Assembly (NCBI RefSeq): GCF_009937975.1 | Contig: NZ_AP018441.1 | Span: 5,580,001 to 5,644,000, forward strand | Origin: Undibacterium sp. YM2 | Lineage (GTDB): Bacteria; Pseudomonadota; Gammaproteobacteria; Burkholderiales; Burkholderiaceae_D | DNA: 64,000 nt | Reading direction: 5' to 3' | Shown: positions 1 through 8,760 of the stretch, piece by piece | Layout: each line of letters begins with the position of its first letter | Numbering within the stretch: position 1 is the stretch's first letter | Position numbers and translations under genes: made by a program | Notes under the pieces: model-generated | Told to the model about the DNA's origin: nothing | What the model saw: only the letters and a program-made list of their open reading frames with translations | The model's database searches: none

Positions 1-1407
1 GAAAGGCATCACACCACCACTGGGGCTGGAAGGCCAGTACTGCACATCGGGCCTGTATTGCTCACACAGCGCAGGCAGGGTCTCTGCAAAAAATGCATTA
101 CGCCAGAGTTCTGCAGGCTGGCCCAGCATGGCTGCCTGTTGTTCCACTTCGCTATTGCCGCAAACAATGGCAATGCAGGGAGAGTGCTGCGTACGCTGCA
201 GGAATTGTTGCACTTCGCTTGTGATACTTGCTGCAAAGGCCTCATCACTGACCGGGTAATCCATGTTGGCAAACATGCAGTCTTGCCAGACCAGGATGCC
301 GAGTTCATCGCATAGCTGGTAAAACTCTGTGCTCTCATACACCATGGTGCCGACCACACGCAGCATATTCATCCCTGCATCGCGTGCCAGCGTCAGCATG
401 TGACGTAAATCAGCGGCTTCATTTTGCAGGGAGATGATATCAACAGGCGTCCAGCAGGCACCACGACAAAATACAGAAACCTGATTCACATGCAGATGAA
501 AATCGCCATCACGCTGATCCAGCTTTATATGACGGAAACCCGTATGTCCAAGATCAATAACACACTGATGATCAGCAGAATGGATGTGCAATTCCAGTGC
601 ATATAAAACCGCATCACCATGCGTATGAGGCCACCATTTTTTAACTTCTGCTATGTGGCACAGGCCAAGAATGCGGTACTGGTTCTGACCCAGACTTTGC
701 CAGTTCAGTGCGTAGTCTTGCCCGCTTATCTTGATGGTACAAGATGACAAGGCTTGCCTGCTTTGCACAAGTAATTCGATTTCCAGTACACCATCTGCAC
801 CAGCAATCCTGGAGCTTATATTTTTTTGTGTAAGTTGTATGGCACTTTGCAATTCCAGCAGGATGGGCCGGTATGGGCCGACTGGCGCAACCAGTGGTGA
901 CCAGCCCGGCATGCGTCCCAGCAGGCTGGTGCGCATCCAGCGTAATTGCTGTTGTTCGACCAGCCGCGTTTTCCAGCGCGGGCGCGGGCGGCGTTGTGCC
1001 AGTTGGGTATTCAAGGCCAGGAAGCGCAGGCTTAAACGACCTTTGCCACTGATGGCATGCGCAGCCAGATCAAGTCTGTGGGCGATGAACATATTCTCGC
1101 TACGCAATATCAGGCTGTCATTCCAGTAAACTTCTACATGCGTAGCCAGACCTTCAAAATGCAGGCGGGCAGCATTGTCAGGCAAATCCAGATCGCAGAA
1201 ATACCAGACATCAACCTCATCGAAATTGTCTTTGCCGTATTCAAACTGCCCCGCAACACGCAATGCGCTGGCAATAGTGCCAGGAACTTGCGCCGGTATT
1301 TGCACAAACAATGCAGCAGGCAAAGTGGATGGCGAAATCATGCTGCCGCCAGTCACCTGTACGGCATGCCAGCCAGTATTAAGTGGAATGAATATTTTTT
1401 CTGTCAT
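1..1407 (-). CDS. Glycoside hydrolase family 2, beta-mannosidase-like (3' part missing)
   Basis: The gene starts with ATG at 1407 and runs off the left edge with no stop, so only the first 469 codons are visible. The protein opens with a GH2 sugar-binding jelly-roll type region (about residues 1-170), then an Ig-like region, then the start of the TIM barrel with LGILVWQDCMFANMDYP and GNSEVEQQ. These match the beta-mannosidase W-D-x-M-F-A motif and the acid/base Glu of the GN[NS]E motif; the nucleophile would lie outside the window. No signal peptide is seen, so a cytosolic enzyme that removes mannose from oligosaccharides is likely. It starts 9 bp after the DUF1839 gene and is probably the last gene seen of the carrier-protein operon; how a glycosidase serves that operon is unclear. 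Confidence 0.85.
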   Translation of the reverse strand, partial: MTEKIFIPLNTGWHAVQVTGGSMISPSTLPAALFVQIPAQVPGTIASALRVAGQFEYGKDNFDEVDVWYFCDLDLPDNAARLHFEGLATHVEVYWNDSLILRSENMFIAHRLDLAAHAISGKGRLSLRFLALNTQLAQRRPRPRWKTRLVEQQQLRWMRTSLLGRMPGWSPLVAPVGPYRPILLELQSAIQLTQKNISSRIAGADGVLEIELLVQSRQALSSCTIKISGQDYALNWQSLGQNQYRILGLCHIAEVKKWWPHTHGDAVLYALELHIHSADHQCVIDLGHTGFRHIKLDQRDGDFHLHVNQVSVFCRGACWTPVDIISLQNEAADLRHMLTLARDAGMNMLRVVGTMVYESTEFYQLCDELGILVWQDCMFANMDYPVSDEAFAASITSEVQQFLQRTQHSPCIAIVCGNSEVEQQAAMLGQPAELWRNAFFAETLPALCEQYRPDVQYWPSSPSGGVMPF

Positions 1408-1416
1408 GTATGCAAT

Positions 1417-2403
1417 TCACTGGCCAGCCAAACTGTTATCAAGTGCTGTCATACCCTGTTGCCAATGCACCGCCAGTTGTTCCACCAGCGGTGCCAGGTC
1501 CACCGCTTTTTTACCCATGACTGCTCTGGCGGTTTTCAACAGGAGGGTCTTGGTGACTTCGGAAATGGCATCAAATTCTATTGCTGCCTGTTCAAACTGC
1601 AAGCCCTGATGTTGCTGCAGCCAGCGCAGGTAATGCGCACCCAGGCTAAAGCCTGCACCGAGTTGACGCAGGCAGGCAAATGCATAGGCATGATAAGCCG
1701 CCATGCCCTCTTCTTTCAATTGTTCTACATCGCGGATAAAGACCGGCAGGAACAGGCTGACAGGGTTATTGCGCGGGCGCCTTGCCAGGTATTTGCGCAG
1801 GAGTGGCAAAGAAATCGCGGCCAGTTCTGCATCCGTCTTTTTCTGCACCTGATCAAGGCGTACAAACTCGGCAAACAATGGCATGAATGCCGCATCATGC
1901 GGCTTGCCTATCCTGAAGGTTTCTACAAAATCTTCGCCCTGTAATTCATGATAGCTGCTGTTATGGAAGTAACCGAGCTTTTGCTGTTCAAGATCGATTT
2001 CCTGTATCGCTATCGTGGTCTTGACGTGATTCGTGCGGTAGTCTGTGCCTGCGGTATCCGGCAGGTAAAATGAATCTGTTTCTGTCAGCACCAGGCGGCC
2101 ACGGTCCAGCTGTACCATGGCATTGCCGAGCAGGCCGCGCCAGACATTGAGTTCCTGCACATCAATGCCATACAGGGCAAACAAGTCTTCATGCGGTGGT
2201 TTGTAAAACGTCCACTGATCACCATCAAAATCATTGGCAAATACCATGGGCAGGCATGCCAGCGGGTTCAGTCCCTGCGCATGCAAGACTTCTATCCAGA
2301 CATCGATATAGCAATTGGTTTCTGCCCAGGCGCGGTCGGCACCATGCAGGGCATGAGGCTGATAGGTACTGGCAATAATCGGCTGTAAAGCGTGCAGGCT
2401 CAT
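1417..2403 (-). CDS. DUF1839 family protein
   Basis: A 328-residue soluble protein without signal peptide or membrane segments. I recognise it as DUF1839, a family of unknown biochemical function that recurs beside amino acid:[carrier protein] ligases. Its ATG overlaps the TGA of the upstream ligase gene as ATGA, which indicates translational coupling; a GTG two codons earlier is a less likely start. The N-terminal part has conserved-looking TNCYIDVWIEVLHAQG and NDFDGDQWTFYKPPHEDL stretches. Because of the coupling it likely acts on the aminoacylated carrier protein or its product, but that is inference from neighbours only. Confidence 0.8.
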   Translation of the reverse strand: MSLHALQPIIASTYQPHALHGADRAWAETNCYIDVWIEVLHAQGLNPLACLPMVFANDFDGDQWTFYKPPHEDLFALYGIDVQELNVWRGLLGNAMVQLDRGRLVLTETDSFYLPDTAGTDYRTNHVKTTIAIQEIDLEQQKLGYFHNSSYHELQGEDFVETFRIGKPHDAAFMPLFAEFVRLDQVQKKTDAELAAISLPLLRKYLARRPRNNPVSLFLPVFIRDVEQLKEEGMAAYHAYAFACLRQLGAGFSLGAHYLRWLQQHQGLQFEQAAIEFDAISEVTKTLLLKTARAVMGKKAVDLAPLVEQLAVHWQQGMTALDNSLAGQ

Positions 2404-3311
2404 GACCACAATATGTCGCGAGCAGTTTGGGGCCAGTTCTCTGGCTGCATGCCATGCGTCTTGAACAAGGCCATGACTATGCGTTCCAAGCCAAAACCCA
2501 GGCAGGCAGTGTGAGCCAGTTCACCATTCTGCTGATAAATCTCAAACAGTTTGCCGAAATGATCCTGGTGATAATTGAAGGAACATACCGCGGTCGGTTT
2601 GGCTTCGGAGATCACTGGCACCAATACTTCAAACTTCAATTGCTGTTCACGCTGGTTTGCTGCCAGCATGCGGCCACCACGGCCAAAAAAAGGATCGGAG
2701 GCGACATCTGAATGCGCAGGCAAACCCAGGGATTTTAAAATATCCAGGCCGCGCTGCAACCAGACATCGCGCCAGGCTACGACCATGTCGGGCGTGCCGA
2801 CACGGACAAATTCACGCACGCGGAAAGACTGCATGCGGGTAGGCTCAGGCGAGGGCTCATTCCTGAATACCCAGTTTTGCATATCCACCAGACGGCCTTC
2901 TGCCGGAATAGTGCCGGTGAAGCTTGGATACACCGGGTAGCAGGCAGCGGGCGTCAGGCAGACTGCAGTCATGGTTTGCAAATGCGTCCATGGGCGGCCT
3001 TCATGGACGTTTTCCATGAGTTCTTTATGCTGTGCTTCATTGCCGGTAAAACTGAAAATGGTGCCCGCCAGTTGCGGGAAAGAATCCAGGTATTCACTAC
3101 GTTCCAGCACCTTGCGGTCCAGACAGGGCGGGAAAGAAATTTTGACCGCACCATCATTAGCAGCCACGCGGCTGACATAATCATCAAAACGGTGCAGCAC
3201 ATCTTCAAACACCGGGCCGCGACCAAAAATGCCTTGCACACCGACGGGGATGATATGCCCGGCGGCGACCAGATCATCGGTCAGGCCTTCAGGAGAAAAA
3301 TCGATAGACAT
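2400..3311 (-). CDS. Amino acid:[carrier protein] ligase (class II aaRS homologue)
   Basis: A 303-residue stand-alone catalytic core related to atypical seryl-tRNA synthetases, lacking a tRNA-binding arm. Family knowledge: such enzymes activate glycine or alanine with ATP and load it on the phosphopantetheine of a small carrier protein. Class II motif 2 is seen around residues 150-170 (FRNEPSPEPTRMQSFRVREF) and motif 3 at about 268-278 (TACLGFGLERI). C124, E167 and C270 fit the Cys-Glu-Cys zinc site used to select the amino acid. I chose the ATG giving MSIDFSPEGL; the frame stays open 32 codons further upstream but that part lies inside the dehydrogenase gene. The carrier protein is encoded two genes upstream. 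Confidence 0.85.
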   Translation of the reverse strand: MSIDFSPEGLTDDLVAAGHIIPVGVQGIFGRGPVFEDVLHRFDDYVSRVAANDGAVKISFPPCLDRKVLERSEYLDSFPQLAGTIFSFTGNEAQHKELMENVHEGRPWTHLQTMTAVCLTPAACYPVYPSFTGTIPAEGRLVDMQNWVFRNEPSPEPTRMQSFRVREFVRVGTPDMVVAWRDVWLQRGLDILKSLGLPAHSDVASDPFFGRGGRMLAANQREQQLKFEVLVPVISEAKPTAVCSFNYHQDHFGKLFEIYQQNGELAHTACLGFGLERIVMALFKTHGMQPENWPQTARDILWS

Positions 3312-3321
3312 GGTGTCCTTC

Positions 3322-4491
3322 CTAATCGTCTTTAAGTACCAGCAGCAAGTTGGCATTGGTGGCAAGGATGCGGTCATTGCCGACCATGATGGCGGCTGAA
3401 TGTGCATCGCGCAGGTGGCGGCTCATGCTGAACTTGCTGTCGTTCTTGTAGCCAAGGATGCCGCAGATGGACAAGGCCTTGGTGACTATATTCGGCAAGG
3501 CCTGGGTTGCATCTATCTTCAGGTTATTCATTTTCAGTGAATAACCCATGGAAGTCAGCGTGCCAACCGCCGCGTCATCTGCCACAGACAAAGTTTCATA
3601 CTCGGTCAGACAGGCCTGTACTGAAGTACGCAGGCTTTGCATCATGCTGACCAGTTCTGCCAGGCGCAGCGCTGTCGGCGGCACTGTGCCTGGATTGGCA
3701 CGGGCCTGGCCACGTACAAAGGCCCTGGCTTTATTGACTGCGGCTGCGGCACAGCCCATCCAGCAACCACCCCATAGCAGATGCGATACCGGCACCACGG
3801 TTTGTGCTGACATGTCACCAAAGGGGACATCGATAATCTGCGCCACATCGCCAACAGAGCTCATGAGGAAGGGCGGGCTGCAAGTGCCGCGCATGCCCAT
3901 GGTGTCCCAGCCACCTTTTTGTTCCAGCGTGTAATCGGCTTTGCGTACCAATATCAATGATTGATCGCTATGGGCCGCATCGGGATTGCGTCTCGCAGTC
4001 ACCAGTAAATCATCGGCCTGAGCACCGTAAGAAATCGTGGTCGCATCCTTGACTAGCGTGAAGCTCTGGCCATCCACCTCCACCGCACAATGACTGCGGC
4101 GCATTTCACCACCGACACCAACTTCTGAAGTCACAGAAGCAATCAGATACTGATGCTGCACCAGTTCGCGCAAATAATTCTGGTACCAGGGATTATCCAG
4201 CGCATGACGGACTATGCTGATCACCTGTATCTGGTGCATGGCATAGATCATCGCTGTCGATGCACATTCACGCGCGAGGGTTTCAACGATTTCTACCAGT
4301 TCACTCAGGCTCGATCCGGCACCACCCAGCGCCACCGGTACATAGGCGCTCAGTAATTTCTCTCGCTTGAGGGCAGTCACCGCCTCCAGCGGGAAGCGCG
4401 CGTCCTGATCAACTGCATTGGCATGGGGGGCGGCAAATTCTTTGGCGACCAGTCTGGCCGCCAGTATCATGGGAGTGGCCGGGGTATCCAT
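3322..4491 (-). CDS. Acyl-CoA dehydrogenase family flavoprotein
   Basis: A 389-residue protein with the acyl-CoA dehydrogenase fold: N-terminal helical domain (VPVALGGAGSSLSELVEIVETLA), middle beta domain (ASVTSEVGVGGEMRRS, KDATTISYGAQADDLLVTAR) and C-terminal helical domain. It most likely binds FAD and oxidises an acyl or aminoacyl group held on the neighbouring carrier protein rather than free acyl-CoA; that is inferred from its place between the ACP gene (1 bp upstream) and the aminoacyl:carrier-protein ligase (10 bp downstream). The substrate is unknown. The usual catalytic Glu cannot be assigned safely by eye. Confidence 0.85.
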   Translation of the reverse strand: MDTPATPMILAARLVAKEFAAPHANAVDQDARFPLEAVTALKREKLLSAYVPVALGGAGSSLSELVEIVETLARECASTAMIYAMHQIQVISIVRHALDNPWYQNYLRELVQHQYLIASVTSEVGVGGEMRRSHCAVEVDGQSFTLVKDATTISYGAQADDLLVTARRNPDAAHSDQSLILVRKADYTLEQKGGWDTMGMRGTCSPPFLMSSVGDVAQIIDVPFGDMSAQTVVPVSHLLWGGCWMGCAAAAVNKARAFVRGQARANPGTVPPTALRLAELVSMMQSLRTSVQACLTEYETLSVADDAAVGTLTSMGYSLKMNNLKIDATQALPNIVTKALSICGILGYKNDSKFSMSRHLRDAHSAAIMVGNDRILATNANLLLVLKDD

Positions 4492-4492
4492 A

Positions 4493-4732
4493 TCATGCCG
4501 TCAATTCTTGTATCGCTGCGTGGATGGCGTTGATGCTTTCAAACACGCTGCGCTTGAGCATGCGGTCGGGGAATTCGAGATCAAAAGCATCTTCCAGTGC
4601 CAGCATGACATTCACGCTGGCATGTGATGTCATTCCTGCTTCATACAGGTCGGCATCCTCTGCGAGGGCATCAATATCGGCAGAAAATTTGCCATGCTCT
4701 TTTAATACCTGGCGTATCTGTTCTTTGCTCAT
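4493..4732 (-). CDS. Acyl/aminoacyl carrier protein
   Basis: A 79-residue acidic four-helix carrier protein. The phosphopantetheine attachment serine lies in DLYEAGMTSHASVNVMLALE, the equivalent of the (D/G)-S-L site. The gene is the first of the minus-strand operon with the dehydrogenase, ligase, DUF1839 protein and glycosidase. An AAAGG ribosome site lies a few bases before the ATG. The carrier is the probable acceptor of the amino acid loaded by the ligase. It is not the fatty-acid synthesis AcpP, whose site reads ADSLD. Confidence 0.85.
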   Translation of the reverse strand: MSKEQIRQVLKEHGKFSADIDALAEDADLYEAGMTSHASVNVMLALEDAFDLEFPDRMLKRSVFESINAIHAAIQELTA

Positions 4733-4768
4733 GGTGACCTTTCTTATCTTTTTTTAGCGAACAAATTT

Positions 4769-4787
4769 TTTCGAAATTAATTCGAAA
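4769..4787. promoter_or_regulatory. Palindrome TTTCGAA-N5-TTCGAAA, candidate operator
   Basis: Two perfect 7-bp arms, TTTCGAA and TTCGAAA, are separated by ATTAA, about 37 bp upstream of the carrier-protein ATG. A 19-bp dyad this close to an operon start is typical of a dimeric repressor site. No regulator gene is adjacent, so the binding protein is unknown. Confidence 0.5.
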
Positions 4788-4987
4788 ATAACTCGCAAAC
4801 GCGCTTGAACGGCACACCTGTCACAGGAAAAGAACTGAAGGAAAACATTCTCATCCATGGTCGCAATGAGACAGCAGCGGGCATGCCTTAAAGTTAACAG
4901 GATAGCCGAATGCCTATACAACCGAAGTTAAATTTGGTTACGTTTTACTTGCCACAAAGAAAGAGAAAATACAGGAAACTCTGTACT

Positions 4988-5027
4988 GAAAATTGTCCAC
5001 CCCACCTGCACCTGCAGGGGGCGGACA
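4988..5027 (-). terminator. Terminator of the LivK-like gene
   Basis: Read on the minus strand, arms TGTCCGCCCC and GGGGTGGACA pair (10 bp including one G-U) around a 14-base loop and are followed by ATTTTC. It lies about 50 bases after the stop of the binding-protein gene. Confidence 0.6.
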
Positions 5028-5076
5028 AAGAAAAACTTGAGGTCGGTATGTAGAATAAAACTGAAGAAAAAGCGAT

Positions 5077-6285
5077 TTATTTGGTGCGCAGGATCAGGCT
5101 GTTATTGGCGTCTTCCTTGTATGCATACGAGACCTTGCCGCGCCTGATTTCCCCTATGAAAAGCATGTTCCTGGCGACTGCTTCATGATCGTTTTTCGAG
5201 AAGGGCTTTTTATAGCGCGAGATGACGGTGGAAGTAGTGTCGTACTTCATGTCTTCGAGTGCCATTTTGATCTTGTCACCATCCGTAGAATTTGCTTGCA
5301 TGAGTGCCAGGGTCAGCATTCTCAGGGCATCATAAGTCTGTGCGGCTGATACAGCAGACGGGATGGATTTAACATTATTTATACGGAAGTAGTTGAGGAC
5401 AAATTCATTACTGCGGCTGCTGGCGTCATTTTCTATGAAGGTCACCGGCATGCGCGCACCTTCGGCATTATTACCAGCGAGTTCAACAAAGCTACGTTGC
5501 GACAGGGTCCAGGAACCTGTCAGCGGCACATTGAACTTGATCTTGCTCATGCCATTGGCAACCATGGCAGCCTCAGAACTCAGGCAGTACAGCATGACCA
5601 CTTGCGCACCAGCCTGCTTGGCCTTGGCCAGTTGTGCACTCATGTCCTGGTCACCGACCTTGAAACTCTCGACCGCGACGGGTGTGATTTTACGATTCTG
5701 CAATTCAGCCATCAGGTTTTCCTTGCCAAAACTGCCGTAAGGGCTGTCATCATGCAGGATGGCGATCTGGGTCAGCTTGCGCTTGTCGATGACGTCGGCC
5801 AGTATCACTGATGGCTGCAGATTATCACTGCCAGCGAGACGGAATACATAACTGTCAGGGATGGCTGGTGGCATGAATTGCTTGGTCACGGCAGCACCGG
5901 TGGCGGCGCTGATGATCAGCGGCTTTTTACTTTCCTGGAAAACCTTGGCCGCCTGCAGCACCACGCCGGTATTGGCATAGCCGACGACAGCGACGACCTT
6001 TTCCTTGTCTATCAGTTCTTTTGCCATGGCGGCACCGATGTCAGGCTTGGCCTGGTCATCACGCTCGACCAGTTCTATGCGCCGTCCCATGACACCACCT
6101 ATCTGGTTGATGTCTTGCAGGAACACCCTGGCACCACCGCGTATGCTTTCACCCATATCGGTAGAAGATTTACCGGTAAACGGGCCTATGATGCCTATGC
6201 GTATAGGCGCTTCTTCAGCATGAGAAGTCGCTGGCAAGGCCAGTGTCAGAAAAAGTCCAGCTATGAGTGCAGAAGTAATACGCAT
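5077..6285 (-). CDS. Branched-chain amino acid type ABC substrate-binding protein
   Basis: A 402-residue periplasmic binding protein of the LivK/receptor-ligand-binding family. Residues 1-24 are a signal peptide ending ATSHA-EE. The mature start APIRIGIIGPFTGKSS and the following GGARVFLQDINQIGG and VAVVGYANTGV are typical of type I periplasmic binding folds. I start at MRITSALIAG, which has GGAG seven bases upstream; an in-frame ATG 11 codons earlier would spoil the signal peptide. No permease or ATPase lies beside it, so it is an orphan receptor whose ligand (amino acid, amide or aromatic acid) cannot be read from sequence. Confidence 0.85.
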   Translation of the reverse strand: MRITSALIAGLFLTLALPATSHAEEAPIRIGIIGPFTGKSSTDMGESIRGGARVFLQDINQIGGVMGRRIELVERDDQAKPDIGAAMAKELIDKEKVVAVVGYANTGVVLQAAKVFQESKKPLIISAATGAAVTKQFMPPAIPDSYVFRLAGSDNLQPSVILADVIDKRKLTQIAILHDDSPYGSFGKENLMAELQNRKITPVAVESFKVGDQDMSAQLAKAKQAGAQVVMLYCLSSEAAMVANGMSKIKFNVPLTGSWTLSQRSFVELAGNNAEGARMPVTFIENDASSRSNEFVLNYFRINNVKSIPSAVSAAQTYDALRMLTLALMQANSTDGDKIKMALEDMKYDTTSTVISRYKKPFSKNDHEAVARNMLFIGEIRRGKVSYAYKEDANNSLILRTK

Positions 6286-6468
6286 ACCTGAGTCTCCAAA
6301 ATAATTGTCTGTTTGCAATAGTTTGCATCAACTTGGCCTGTTAAGTATGAGATTTTCATGCTTGCTTACAATTTTCAGACAGACTTGCCTGAAATTGAGA
6401 GAAATGGCACATTACACAGGCAAGCTTGGCTTATTCGTCCATTGAAGCACCTTTCCCCAAAATTCATC

Positions 6469-7308
6469 ATGCATCCAGCCCATCTGATACACCAGGCAGC
6501 AGAGCTCATCACCCAGGCAGACAGCCTGGTGATTGCGGCTGGTGCAGGCATGGGTGTCGATTCCGGCCTGCCTGATTTTCGCGGCAGCGAAGGCTTCTGG
6601 AAAGCCTATCCGGCGCTGGGCCAGGAAGCCATCCCCTTCTATGAAATTGCCAACCCGGCAGCTTTTCGCCGCCGTCCTCTGCAAGCCTGGGGCTTTTATG
6701 GTCACCGGCTGGCGCTCTACCGCCAGATCCGGCCCCATGCGGGCTTTGACCTGCTCAGGCAATGGGGAGCCAGCAAACCCCACGGACAAAGCGTGTATAC
6801 CAGCAATGTAGATGGGCATTTCCAGCAAGCCGGGATGGACAATGCGTTGATCCATGAATGCCATGGCTCCATCCATTATCTGCAATGCCTGCTACCTTGC
6901 CGTGACAGCATCTGGCAAGCAGACCAGTTTATGCCAGAAGTCGATGAAGTCAATTGCCAGCTCATGAATACTGCGCCGGTCTGCCCGCATTGTGGCGGCA
7001 TGGCCAGGCCGAATATCCTGATGTTTGACGATGCCGACTGGAATTCACAAAGGCAGCAGCAACAGGCAGAGCGGCAATCAAACTGGCTAAGCAAGGTCAA
7101 ACGTCCTCTGGTCATAGAAATCGGGGCAGGCACGGCTGTGCCCAGCGTGCGCAATTTCAGCCAGCGCATGCAAGCCCATTTTGGCTGCCGCCTGCTGCGT
7201 ATCAACCTGCGCGAACCGCAAGTACAGTATGCCCAGGATGTAGGCCTGGCCATGGGTGCGCTGGAAGCACTCAGTGCGATACAGGCGGTGCTGCAGCAAG
7301 AAGAATAA
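6469..7308 (+). CDS. SIR2 family NAD-dependent protein deacylase
   Basis: A sirtuin-fold protein of about 279 residues. It shows GAGMGVDSGLPDFRG (NAD-binding GAGxSxxSGxPDFR motif, with Gly and Val substitutions), TSNVDGHF (TxNxD), the catalytic His in ECHGSIH, and the zinc-binding pattern CLLPC...CPHCGG. The reaction would be NAD-dependent removal of acyl groups from lysine. The substitutions mean a different NAD-using activity is possible. The frame is open back to an ATG at 6358; I prefer MHPAHLIHQA at 6469 because family members begin about 25 residues before the GAG motif. It converges on phnM with stop codons 2 bp apart. Confidence 0.85.
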   Translation: MHPAHLIHQAAELITQADSLVIAAGAGMGVDSGLPDFRGSEGFWKAYPALGQEAIPFYEIANPAAFRRRPLQAWGFYGHRLALYRQIRPHAGFDLLRQWGASKPHGQSVYTSNVDGHFQQAGMDNALIHECHGSIHYLQCLLPCRDSIWQADQFMPEVDEVNCQLMNTAPVCPHCGGMARPNILMFDDADWNSQRQQQQAERQSNWLSKVKRPLVIEIGAGTAVPSVRNFSQRMQAHFGCRLLRINLREPQVQYAQDVGLAMGALEALSAIQAVLQQEE

Positions 7309-7310
7309 AC

Positions 7311-8444
7311 TCAGGCGATTTGCCTGCCGTCACGCCATGCAGCGATGACAACGGGCAAGTTATCCAGCATGCGCACGCGGATAAAATCTGCCTTCAACCC
7401 CACTGCGATCTCGCCCCTGTCATGCAAGCCCAGTGCCCGCGCAGGGGCACGGCTGACGGTGGCAATTGCCTTGGGTAAAGCATAGCCATCTTCCTGCAAC
7501 ATGAAAGCTGCCTGCAACAGACTGGCCGGTACATAGTCGGAAGACAGGATATCGAGCAAATCATGCCTGGCCAGTTCGCCAGCCGAGACATTGCCTGAAT
7601 GCGAGCCACCGCGCACGCGGTTGGGTGCACCCATGACGATGGCAAGGCCTTGCTGCCGCGCCATCTGCGCCGCCAGCAGGCTGGTCGGGAATTCTGAAAT
7701 ACTGACACCGTCAGCCACGCCTTCATGCACATGCTCTGCGGTCGTATCATCATGTGAAGCCAGCGGGATAGGTTGCGCATGTTGCTGGCATCGTTGTATG
7801 ACGAGCTGGCGGTTTTCTGCCACATGACGCTGCTGGCGTTCCAGCAATATGCCCAGCATCTTGTCGACTTTCTGTTCACTCCAGCCGCGCTTGCCAGTCA
7901 CATAAGTACGGTAATGCGCGAGGTCTGTCCATTGACGCTGGCCAGGCGTATGGTCCATCAGCGATACCAGTTTGAGCCTGTCATCCTGCAGGAAGGGAGA
8001 GAAAAGGTCCAAGAGATCCGGCTCTGCCAATTCCAGCCGCATGTGCAAAAAATGCTGAGCACGCAATAAGCCAGCCTGTTCTGCAAGCCGCAAGCCTTCT
8101 ACACAGGGTTTCAGGGTTTGCATGCGCACACTGTCAGGGTCGATGTCACCTACCGCTATTGCGTCAAGCACGGTAGTAATACCTGAGGCTGCGATTTGCG
8201 CATCATGCGCGAGTATCGCGGGCATCACGGGCCAGTGCACCTTGGGGCGTGGCATCAGGTGCTTTTCCATATTGTCGGTATGCACTTCGACCAGGCCGGG
8301 CAACAGATAATCGCCCTGCCAGTCTTCACCTGCCAGACCTGCTGCACCATCCGCCAGTTCACTGATCTTGCCATGATGGACGAGCATGGAGCCACTAAAC
8401 ATATTATCGGCGGTGACGATGCGCGCGTTGCGTATTGTTAACAT
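7311..8444 (-). CDS. phnM: PhnM-like alpha-D-ribose 1-methylphosphonate 5-triphosphate diphosphatase
   Basis: An amidohydrolase-superfamily protein of about 377 residues. LLPGLVEVHTDNMEKHLMPRP carries the metal-binding H-x-D-N-x-E-K-H signature of PhnM, and ASHDDTTAEHV and MGAPNRVRGGSHSGN are family hallmarks. PhnM removes pyrophosphate from the ribose triphosphonate intermediate of the C-P lyase pathway. The start MLTIRNARIV fits the family; an ATG 13 codons upstream is also possible. No other C-P lyase gene (phnGHIJKL) is in the window, but a DUF1045 phosphonate protein lies 1.2 kb away on the other strand. Confidence 0.85.
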   Translation of the reverse strand: MLTIRNARIVTADNMFSGSMLVHHGKISELADGAAGLAGEDWQGDYLLPGLVEVHTDNMEKHLMPRPKVHWPVMPAILAHDAQIAASGITTVLDAIAVGDIDPDSVRMQTLKPCVEGLRLAEQAGLLRAQHFLHMRLELAEPDLLDLFSPFLQDDRLKLVSLMDHTPGQRQWTDLAHYRTYVTGKRGWSEQKVDKMLGILLERQQRHVAENRQLVIQRCQQHAQPIPLASHDDTTAEHVHEGVADGVSISEFPTSLLAAQMARQQGLAIVMGAPNRVRGGSHSGNVSAGELARHDLLDILSSDYVPASLLQAAFMLQEDGYALPKAIATVSRAPARALGLHDRGEIAVGLKADFIRVRMLDNLPVVIAAWRDGRQIA

Positions 8445-8760
8445 TGCGGTGGAAATGAGACTGGAATCAGGGGAAGAATTCATGGTGATAATGAGCTGTC
8501 GGTATGCCGTCACATTAGCATGATTTTGCCCATGAGCCAGCAAGGCCAGACACAATTACAGGCTGTTCAGCAATCCATATCAAGAAAACATCTTGTTAGC
8601 TTAATCATCACATTTAAGCAATATAATTTTACTTTTTTTACTAAATCTTGTTTAGCTGATGCGCCTCAATTTCATACTTTGTCTTGTACCATGACTGTTA
8701 GAGTTAATTTGCAAGATGCGTAGACTCTCGATGTTGATCACATAATAACGGGTGGAAAAT
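8445..8760. other. Divergent promoter region, phnM / glutamate-binding protein
   Basis: About 316 AT-rich bases between two divergent starts. It should hold both promoters. I see no clear -35/-10 pair, no dyad worth naming and no small gene. Confidence 0.4.

Larger units (their letters stand above)
4733..5076. other. Intergenic region: ACP-operon promoter and upstream gene terminator
   Basis: No gene is seen in these 344 bases. The side near the ACP start is AT-rich, with the palindrome listed separately, and should hold the promoter of the carrier-protein operon. The far side holds the terminator of the binding-protein gene. Confidence 0.6.

Noticed and set aside
1057..1944. 295-codon plus-strand gene
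   Set aside because: It spans the junction of the GH2 and DUF1839 genes in antisense and shows no recognisable protein features.
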